Assembly (NCBI RefSeq): GCF_040546685.1
Contig: NZ_JBEPOH010000001.1
Coordinates: forward strand, 2,170,001-2,234,000
Origin: Variovorax sp. OAS795
Lineage (GTDB): Bacteria; Pseudomonadota; Gammaproteobacteria; Burkholderiales; Burkholderiaceae_C
Reading direction: 5' to 3'
Length of the DNA: 64,000 bases
How positions within the stretch are numbered: position 1 is the first letter of the stretch; the number at the start of each line of letters is the position of its first letter. The position numbers were made by a program, and so were the translations under genes. The notes beneath the pieces are model-generated. The model saw only the letters and a program-made list of their open reading frames with translations. It searched no databases and was not told the origin of the DNA. Of this stretch, positions 58,245 to 64,000 are shown piece by piece.

Positions 58245-59694
58245 ATGACGGAATCCATCGCAGAAAAGAAAGTCCCCACCAAAACACCGGCCACGGCGCC
58301 TGACGAGTGGCTCGCGGTCGAGTCGCTCGATCTCGACGCGCAAGGCGTTGCCCACAACGCCGAAGGCATGGTCGTGTTCATCGAGGGTGCTCTGCCCTTC
58401 GAAGAGGTGCAGTTCAACGTTCATCGCCGCAAGAACAACTGGGAGCAGGGCACGGTCACCGCCATCCGTCGCGAATCGTCGCAACGGGTGCGCCCGGGCT
58501 GTCCGCACTTCGGCCTGCACACCGGCGCGTGCGGCGGCTGCAAGATGCAACACCTGGACGCGGCGGCGCAGGTGGCGGTGAAGCAGCGCGCCTTGGAAGA
58601 CAACCTGTGGCACCTCGGCAAGGTGCGGCCCGACAACGTGTTGCGGCCGTTGGAAGGACCCGCATGGCATTACCGCTATCGCGCGCGGCTCTCGGTGCGC
58701 CATGTGGTCAAGAAGGGCACGGTGCTGATCGGTTTTCACGAGCGCAAGAGCCGCTATCTCGCCGACATGGAGGTCTGCCCGGTGCTGCCGAAGCAGGTCA
58801 GCGACATGCTGATGCCGCTGCGCGCGCTGATTGGCTCGATGGATGCGCGCGAGACCTGCCCGCAGATCGAACTCGCCTGCGGCGATGCGCCCGGCACCAC
58901 CGTGCTCGGCACCATTGCGCTGGTGCTGCGGCACCTGGAGCCCCTCTCCAGCGCGGACATCGGCCGCCTGAAGGACTTTGCGGCGCAGAACGCAGGCGTC
59001 CAGTGGTGGCTGCAGGCGCAAGGGCCCCGAAACCGTGAAACTGCTGGAAGAGGGCGGTGCGCCGCTCTCCTACGAACTCCCCGAGTTCGGCGTGACCATG
59101 CCGTTCAAGCCGACCGACTTCACGCAGGTCAACCCGCACATCAACCGTGCGCTGGTGGGCAAGGCCCTGCGCCTGCTCGACGTGAAACCGCAAGAGCGCG
59201 TGATCGACTGGTTCTGCGGGCTCGGCAACTTCACCTTGCCGCTGGCGAGCCGGGCGCGCGAAGTGCTGGGCATCGAAGGCAGCGAGACCCTGGTCGCGCG
59301 TGCGGGCGACAACTTCAGGAAGAACCAGCCCGCCACCTCCGCACGGCGGGCGCTTTCACCGGCGCGCTTCGTAGCCCGCAACCTCTTCGAGATGACGCCT
59401 GCGATGCTCGTGGCCGATGGCAGCGCCGAGAAATGGCTGGTGGACCCGCCGCGCGAGGGCGCCTTTGCGCTGGCCAAGGCCATGGCCGACCTGCACCTGC
59501 AGCCCGAACTGCGAACCGATGGCTGGACGCCGCCGAAGCGCATCGTCTATGTGAGCTGCAATCCGTCCACCCTGGCAAGGGACGCGGGGCTGCTGGTGCA
59601 CCAGGCAGGCTACCGCTGCACCTTCGCGGGGGTCATCAACATGTTCCCGCACACGGCGCACGTCGAGTCGATCGCGGTCTTCGACCTGGCATGA
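58245..59694 (+). pseudogene. rlmD: 23S rRNA (uracil-1939-C5)-methyltransferase RlmD, frameshifted
   Basis: The N-terminal part has a TRAM domain and the [4Fe-4S] Cys pattern '[18 protein letters not shown]'. At 59025-59028 a CCCC run is one base too long; with CCC the frame continues '[20 protein letters not shown]' into the SAM domain ('[20 protein letters not shown]') and the catalytic Cys in '[11 protein letters not shown]', ending at 59694. As given, the first frame would drift into unrelated sequence. The restored protein is 482 residues, normal for RlmD. A sequence error is more likely than loss of this gene. GACAAT lies six bases before the ATG. Confidence 0.82.
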
Positions 59695-59720
59695 AAAAAG
59701 GGCCCGCCGGGCCCTTTTTT
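59695..59720 (+). terminator. Rho-independent terminator of rlmD
   Basis: AAAAAGGGCCC-GCC-GGGCCCTTTTTTT directly after the stop; the symmetric A/T runs let it also serve the convergent gene at 59759. Confidence 0.88.
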
Positions 59721-59758
59721 TATATGGCGCACGCGGCGCCTTCTTGCGGCTCGTTCGC

Positions 59759-60460
59759 TCAGTCGCGTTCGCCGCCGGCAATGCCGAGCAGGGCCAGCAG
59801 GCTCTGGAACACGTTGAACAGGTCCAGGTAGAGCGCGAGGGTGGCGCTGATGTAGTTGGTCTCGCCGCCGTCCATGATCTGCTTCAGGTCATAGAGCATG
59901 AAAGCCGAGAAGATGCCGATGGCAGCCACCGAGATGGCCATCATGCCGGCGCTCGAGCCCACGAAGACATTGATGATCGCGCCCACCATCAGCACCAGGG
60001 CGCCGACGAAGAGCCACTTGCCCATGCCGGACAGGTCGCGCTTGATCACGCTGGCCAGCGAAGCCATCACGAAGAACACGCCGGCGGTGCCGCCGAACGC
60101 GGTCATGACGAGTTCCGGGCCGTTCTTGAAGCCCAGCACCATCGCGATCAGGCGCGACAGCATGAGGCCCATGAAGAAGGTGAAGGCCAGCAGCACCGGG
60201 ACGCCGGCGGCCGAGTTCTTGGTCTTCTCGATGGCGTACATGAAGCCGAAGGCGCCGCCGAGGAAAACGATGAGGCCCAGGCCGCCGGTAAGAGAGCGGG
60301 TGAGGCCGGTGCTCACGCCGATCCAGGCGCCCAGCACGGTAGGCAGCATGCTCAGTGCCAGCAGCCAGTAGGTGTTGCGCAGCACGCGTTGGCGCTCAGC
60401 CTGCGGCAGCACCTGGCCGTAGCCGGTGGAGGTGTCGAGGGTGGTAACGCGGTCGTTCAT
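59759..60460 (-). CDS. Bax inhibitor-1/YccA family membrane protein
   Basis: The 233-residue protein has seven hydrophobic segments and the family's '[20 protein letters not shown]' N-terminus. YccA protects SecY from FtsH in E. coli; other members act as pH-dependent ion leaks. The role here is inferred from family only. Confidence 0.9.
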   Translation of the reverse strand: MNDRVTTLDTSTGYGQVLPQAERQRVLRNTYWLLALSMLPTVLGAWIGVSTGLTRSLTGGLGLIVFLGGAFGFMYAIEKTKNSAAGVPVLLAFTFFMGLMLSRLIAMVLGFKNGPELVMTAFGGTAGVFFVMASLASVIKRDLSGMGKWLFVGALVLMVGAIINVFVGSSAGMMAISVAAIGIFSAFMLYDLKQIMDGGETNYISATLALYLDLFNVFQSLLALLGIAGGERD

Positions 60461-60622
60461 GGACGTAGCTCCTTGGGTTGCTGCAATGACGCAATTGGGC
60501 GCATTCTAGGGGTCTGCAAGAGGGTGGAAGCGAAAAGACCGTATGGCCGATGGTCCTAAGCCTGGCAGACGCCTGGGGGCGTTGGCCGTTATGCTGTCAG
60601 GTTTTTACGAACCGCTCCCGAC

Positions 60623-61030
60623 ATGAAGACCAAGCATTTCCTCGAACTTGCCGATGTGAAGGCCATTGCCGCCGCCGCCGAGGCCGAAGCCCTCAAGAAC
60701 AACTGGGCCGTGACCATTGCCATTTCCGACGACGCCGGCAACCTGCTGTGGCTCCAGCGCCTGGACGGCGCCGCGGCCCTGTCGTCGCATATCGCTCCCG
60801 CCAAGGCCCACACGGCCGCCATGGGGCGCCGCGAGAGCAAGGTCTACGAAGACATCATCAACGGCGGCCGCACGGCGTTTCTCACGGCACCCGCGGTGCA
60901 AGGGCTGCTCGAGGGCGGCGTGCCCATCGTGAAGGATGGCCAGGTGATCGGCGCCGTGGGCGTGAGCGGCGTCAAGTCGAACGAAGACGCCCAGATTGCC
61001 AAGGCCGGCATCGCCGCCCTCGGCCTCTGA
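60623..61030 (+). CDS. GlcG/HbpS-family heme-binding-like protein
   Basis: The 135-residue protein matches the GlcG/HbpS fold: 'AVTIAISDDAGNLLWLQRLD', 'APAKAHTAAMGRRESKVYED' and 'VIGAVGVSGVKSNEDAQIAK'. Some members bind heme or cobalamin; GlcG itself is of unknown role. A terminator follows. Confidence 0.85.
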   Translation: MKTKHFLELADVKAIAAAAEAEALKNNWAVTIAISDDAGNLLWLQRLDGAAALSSHIAPAKAHTAAMGRRESKVYEDIINGGRTAFLTAPAVQGLLEGGVPIVKDGQVIGAVGVSGVKSNEDAQIAKAGIAALGL

Positions 61031-61082
61031 CATCGAGCGCACCGCACGGCATGTCCGTGCCGCGGTGCGCCGGTCGAAAAGC

Positions 61083-61112
61083 AAAACGCCGACTTCGAGG
61101 TCGGCGTTTTTC
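61083..61112 (+). terminator. Rho-independent terminator
   Basis: AAAACGCCGAC-TTCGAG-GTCGGCGTTTT followed by T; about 55 bp after the HbpS-like stop. The remaining stretch to 61250 holds nothing recognisable. Confidence 0.85.
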
Positions 61113-61250
61113 ATGGATCTTCAGCGTGAAAAAAAAGCTTGGCTAGTCGGCGAACCGTTGGCTAGCAAAAAACGACCCTTGGAGATCGAATCTCCTCGAG
61201 TCGCCCCACGATGAAACTTGCGCGAAGGGCGGGCTGACTTCTTTCCTTAC

Positions 61251-61463
61251 TTACTTGGTAAGGATCAGCTTGCCGAGTTTGGTGGCCTGCAGGCGATAGA
61301 GAGAACCGTTGTGCATGATGCCCACGGTCTTGCTTCCCTTGAGAAGCGCCGTGCTTTCGACCATGGGCGCCGGACGCGCTGCCTGGACGGATGCATGTCC
61401 GCCACCCGATTGATCGAGCGATGGGTGGCTCAGAACAGAAAAGGCGTTGGGCTTGGCTTGCAT
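61251..61463 (-). CDS. hemP: Hemin uptake protein HemP
   Basis: The 70-residue protein ends in the HemP pattern: 'ALLKGSKTVGIMHNGSLYRL' then 'QATKLGKLILTK'. HemP is a small iron-regulated protein of heme-uptake loci; in Burkholderia it acts as a regulator of heme receptor genes. It is preceded by a Fur-box-like sequence and lies downstream of exbD on the same strand. Confidence 0.9.
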   Translation of the reverse strand: MQAKPNAFSVLSHPSLDQSGGGHASVQAARPAPMVESTALLKGSKTVGIMHNGSLYRLQATKLGKLILTK

Positions 61464-61494
61464 TTGGAATTCCCTTATCGAGGCGATGAGTGAA

Positions 61495-61509
61495 TGATAA
61501 TGATTCGCA
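61495..61509 (-). promoter_or_regulatory. Fur box upstream of hemP
   Basis: TGATAAT-G-ATTCGCA, compared with the 7-1-7 consensus TGATAAT-N-ATTATCA, has a perfect left half and five of seven in the right half. It lies about 32 bp before the hemP start, in an AT-rich stretch between exbD and hemP. hemP thus probably has its own iron-repressed promoter. Confidence 0.7.
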
Positions 61510-61561
61510 ATAAAAAGTCAATCGATGCGATCGAGTTTTTTTATCTCTCGCGCGGCTTTCT

Positions 61562-61975
61562 TTACTTTGCGTCGGGCTCGGTGATGAAGCCGATCTTGCG
61601 TACGCCGGCTTCGCGCGCCGCGGACATGGCCTTGGCCACGCGCTCGTAGCGCACGGCCTTGTCGCCGCGGATGTGCATCTCGGGCTGCGGGTCCTTGGCG
61701 GCCTCGGCGGCGAGCCGCGCAGGCAGTTCGCTGTCTTCGACCTTCTGTTCATTCCAGTAGTAGGCGCCGTCCGCCGTGATGCTGAACAGGATGTTCTGCG
61801 GCTTGGCCTGCTCCGGTTCGCTGGTGGCGCGGGGCAGGTCGATGTTCACTGCGTGCTTCATCACCGGCACGGTGATGATGAAGATGATCAGGAGCACCAG
61901 CATGACGTCGACCAGCGGCGTCATGTTGATCTCGTTCATCACCTCGTCGGGTTCGTCCTGGGTACCGAAAGCCAT
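61562..61975 (-). CDS. exbD: ExbD/TolR-family energy transducer
   Basis: The 137-residue protein has one N-terminal membrane helix with the proton-carrying Asp in 'NMTPLVDVMLVLLIIFIITV' and a periplasmic domain. With ExbB it uses the proton gradient to drive TonB. It starts five bases after the exbB stop. Confidence 0.92.
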   Translation of the reverse strand: MAFGTQDEPDEVMNEINMTPLVDVMLVLLIIFIITVPVMKHAVNIDLPRATSEPEQAKPQNILFSITADGAYYWNEQKVEDSELPARLAAEAAKDPQPEMHIRGDKAVRYERVAKAMSAAREAGVRKIGFITEPDAK

Positions 61976-61980
61976 GATGC

Positions 61981-62697
61981 TCAGCCCTTCTTGAGCGGAA
62001 CCACGATCGCGTCGCCGCTGCCGCTTTGCACGCGTGCGCCGGTCACGAAGTAGGCGTGGAGGTCATGCGCGAAGCTGTTGAGCTTGGTCAGCACGAACTT
62101 GTTGCCGCGCACCAGCGCGTTGTAGCCCAGCACCGCGGGGATGGCCACCGCAAGGCCCAGCGCCGTCATGATCAGCGCTTCGCCAATGGGGCCCGCCACC
62201 TTGTCGATGGTGGCCTGGCCGGCCGTGCTGATGCTCATGAGCGCGTGGTAGATGCCCCAGACGGTGCCGAACAGGCCGATGAAAGGGGCGGTCGAACCGA
62301 CTGAAGCGAGGATTGCCAGGCCGGTCTGCAGGCGGGCGGTGAATGCGTCGATCCCGTTGCGCAGCGCTCGCGTGATCCAGTCGCTCACGTCCAGCGCGTC
62401 GTGCAGGTGGGCCTTGGTGTTGCGGTGGTGCGCAGCCGCTTCGCGGCCTTCGAGCGCCAGGGCGCGGAACGGGTTGCTGTCGTCCTTGCCGAGCTTGTTC
62501 AGCGCGGTCGCGAAGTCTTCGCTGTGCCAGAAATCCTGCGAATGCTTGGCAAGCCGCTTGTAGCGGATGACGTCGAGGGCCTTGATGATGATCACGATCC
62601 ACGAGACCAGCGACATGCCGATCAGCAGCACCGCCACGGCCTTGGTGACGAAATCGCCCTGGTTCCAGACGTTCATCAAGCCGAATTGGGAATCCAT
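61981..62697 (-). CDS. exbB: ExbB/TolQ-family proton channel protein
   Basis: The 238-residue protein has three membrane helices and the MotA/TolQ/ExbB signature 'LASVGSTAPFIGLFGTVWGI' and 'GPIGEALIMTALGLAVAIPA'. The start at 62697 is in the middle of a longer open frame but matches ExbB N-termini ('LMNVWNQGDFVTKAVAVLLI'). It lies 23 bp after tonB. Confidence 0.92.
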   Translation of the reverse strand: MDSQFGLMNVWNQGDFVTKAVAVLLIGMSLVSWIVIIIKALDVIRYKRLAKHSQDFWHSEDFATALNKLGKDDSNPFRALALEGREAAAHHRNTKAHLHDALDVSDWITRALRNGIDAFTARLQTGLAILASVGSTAPFIGLFGTVWGIYHALMSISTAGQATIDKVAGPIGEALIMTALGLAVAIPAVLGYNALVRGNKFVLTKLNSFAHDLHAYFVTGARVQSGSGDAIVVPLKKG

Positions 62698-62720
62698 ACG
62701 AAATTGCTCCAGAGAAAAAA

Positions 62721-63428
62721 TCAGTTCAGTTTGAATGAGAAGGGTGCCCGCAGCAGGTAGGTGGTCTGCGCATTGCCGCCCGTTTGCCTGAAGGGGGTGA
62801 CCTGGGCAGTCCGGGCGGCGCTGAGCGCCGCCTCGTCGAGCCGTTCGAAGCCGCTGGACTTGAAGAGTTCGACGCGCTTTGCGAAGCCCTCGCTGTCGAA
62901 ATAGATCGAGACCACGGTGGTTCCGGCCTCGCCCAGGCGCTTGCTCATGGTGGGATAGGCGAGCCGCGGTTCCCTGACGTAGCGCGTCTGGCCTTCGGTG
63001 ATTTCGATCGTCCGTGGTGCGGGCGGCGCGGGCGGTGCCGGCGGAGGCGCCGGGGGAGCAGGCGGCGCCGGGGCTTCGGCCACGGGCACCGGTGCGGGCG
63101 GCGGAGGTTCGGGCACGCCCACGGGCGCGGCAGGCGCGGGTGTCGGCTTGGGTTCGCGCACCGCGACCGGGCGCGGCGGCGGCTTGACGGCCTCCGGCTT
63201 GCGCTGAGGCGGCGGCGGGGGAGGAGGGGGCGGCGGCTCGGCCGGCTTGGGAGGCTCCACGAACTGGCTCAGTATCTCGACGGGAATCACCACTTCCGCG
63301 GCACGGCGCAGCAGGCCGCTTTGCAGCGCCCACAGCGCCGCCGCATGAAACAGGATCACGCCTCCGGCAATGAGTGCATTGCGCGAAAGGCCCAGGACAG
63401 AGGGGGGAGGGGCAAAGCGGTCAGACAC
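62721..63428 (-). CDS. tonB: TonB energy transducer
   Basis: About 235 residues: a membrane anchor (18-36; 'NALIAGGVILFHAAALWALQ'), a long Pro-rich spacer with a run of ten Pro and Pro-Ala repeats, and the TonB C-terminal domain ('YPTMSKRLGEAGTTVVSIYF'). It transmits energy to outer-membrane receptors for siderophores and heme. The start is uncertain: GTG at 63428 gives 'MSDRFAPPPS'; a TTG two codons earlier is in frame. The Pro runs should need modified EF-P for translation. Confidence 0.9.
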   Translation of the reverse strand: MSDRFAPPPSVLGLSRNALIAGGVILFHAAALWALQSGLLRRAAEVVIPVEILSQFVEPPKPAEPPPPPPPPPPQRKPEAVKPPPRPVAVREPKPTPAPAAPVGVPEPPPPAPVPVAEAPAPPAPPAPPPAPPAPPAPRTIEITEGQTRYVREPRLAYPTMSKRLGEAGTTVVSIYFDSEGFAKRVELFKSSGFERLDEAALSAARTAQVTPFRQTGGNAQTTYLLRAPFSFKLN

Positions 63429-63498
63429 GATCAACCCATTCGAATGCGGGCGCGCCGAAAACGTGCCCCGATTGCAGCAAAACCGCTACGACTACCGA

Positions 63499-63573
63499 TT
63501 ACTTACGAAAGATCCACCAGACCGAGCCCGCGACGAAGATCAGGCTGCCGCCGAGTGCCGAGAAGAGTTCCAT
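63499..63573 (-). CDS. Possible 24-residue membrane peptide between bfd and tonB
   Basis: An ATG at 63573, with GGAAAG 11 bases before it, opens 'MELFSALGGSLIFVAGSVWW' plus four residues ('IFRK') and a stop. It is almost entirely one hydrophobic helix with a basic end, like known small membrane proteins. It overlaps the 3' end of bfd in another frame. Existence as a gene is uncertain. Confidence 0.35.
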   Translation of the reverse strand: MELFSALGGSLIFVAGSVWWIFRK

Positions 63574-63812
63574 GCCTTGCTTTCCGAAATGGAGGTGGCA
63601 AGCTGGATCGCGCTCGTTCCTGATTCGCGGTTCAACGCGGCGACGGGATGCGAGGCGCTGCACTGCGCGACGATATCGCGCGCACATCCTTCACATTGGC
63701 CACACTGGGTGGCCACGCCAAGCTCGAATTGGACTTCGTCGAAAGTCATGCCCGCGCGCACGTGACGTGCGATTTCACGGTCGGAGACTCGGCGGCAGAC
63801 GCAAACGATCAT
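63540..63812 (-). CDS. bfd: Bacterioferritin-associated ferredoxin (Bfd-like)
   Basis: The 90-residue protein begins 'MIVCVCRRVSDREIARHV' and has 'VATQCGQCEGCARDIVAQ', the C-x-C ... C-x2-C cluster site of Bfd, which helps release iron from bacterioferritin. The last ~35 residues after the domain are not conserved. It heads a same-strand series leading to tonB-exbB-exbD-hemP. Confidence 0.87.
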   Translation of the reverse strand: MIVCVCRRVSDREIARHVRAGMTFDEVQFELGVATQCGQCEGCARDIVAQCSASHPVAALNRESGTSAIQLATSISESKAWNSSRHSAAA

Positions 63813-63954
63813 GGTGGTGAAAGCGGCAGTGGCTGGCTGGTTGGTTCGAGCCGATTATAAATACGAATCTCTCGCATTTTCAATAACTATCCCGAAGGTA
63901 GGTCTTCCGTACGAGTTGGCTGGGTGTTGGAAAGGCGCAACAGCCAAATCTCAA

Positions 63955-63969
63955 TGCGAATGATTAAGA
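63955..63969 (+). promoter_or_regulatory. Degenerate Fur-box-like site at the right edge
   Basis: TGCGAAT-G-ATTAAGA matches the 7-1-7 Fur pattern at five of seven positions on each side. It would control a gene beyond the window, or bfd. The stretch 63813-64000 contains no gene. Confidence 0.4.
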
Positions 63970-64000
63970 ACTACGTTCGCATACACTTCAGCCCGATTTC

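Overview
The window is a 64-kb piece of a high-GC bacterial chromosome, most likely from a betaproteobacterium of the Comamonadaceae (Variovorax-like). Supporting features are an EF-P with an arginine at the modification site plus its rhamnosyltransferase EarP, a short H-NS-family protein, a phasin, a periplasmic 'Bug' solute receptor, the surE-pcm-nlpD-rpoS block and the dnaG-rpoD pair. The genus is an inference; no rRNA is present. Coding density is high and most genes are ordinary chromosomal genes.

Layout. 1-2.2 kb: a cut-off cardiolipin synthase-like gene, a GST and a short MetE-like protein. 2.3-11.8 kb: a catabolic block with a VanA-type Rieske oxygenase, an embedded GntR regulator, its VanB-type reductase, a full LivKHMGF-type ABC importer and a tannase/feruloyl-esterase-family lipoprotein. 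Together these suggest hydrolysis, uptake and demethylation of methoxylated aromatic acids. Two identical-core palindromes before vanA are good operator candidates. 11.8-16.9 kb: a DsbA-like protein, then a LysR regulator divergent from an HMG-CoA-lyase-like/CoA-transferase/Bug-receptor operon. 16.9-19.6 kb: an SMR exporter, an HPP-CBS membrane protein and a Bcr-type exporter. 19.7-24.3 kb: rpoD and dnaG.

25.3-27.7 kb is the most unusual part. A lower-GC cassette of about 2.2 kb lies between two 69-bp direct repeats that are copies of the 3' end of an SDR gene. It carries a secreted transglutaminase-like gene (frameshifted), a secreted protein that begins with the terminal motif of an Rhs core followed by a putative permuted papain/NlpC-like domain, and an overlapping two-helix membrane protein. 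It reads like a compact toxin-immunity cassette that entered at the end of a coding gene and rebuilt that gene.

28-48 kb: phasin with likely PhaR sites, a deacetylase, stress proteins, pncB, an antiporter, a D-glycerate dehydrogenase-like gene, rmuC, a LOG-family gene, efp-earP, uvrC, pgsA, a haloacetate-dehalogenase-like hydrolase and a tartrate-dehydrogenase-like gene. 48-54 kb: HU, tRNA-Val, PpiD, tRNA-His, H-NS. 54-60 kb: surE-pcm-nlpD-rpoS and rlmD. 60-64 kb: an iron/heme cluster (bfd, tonB, exbB, exbD, hemP) with Fur-box-like sites.

Four otherwise conserved genes (transglutaminase-like, thioesterase, LOG, rlmD) carry extra bases within G/C runs. This may be mutation, but the shared pattern points to consensus-sequence errors, so they are annotated as frameshifted with the restored reading frame described.
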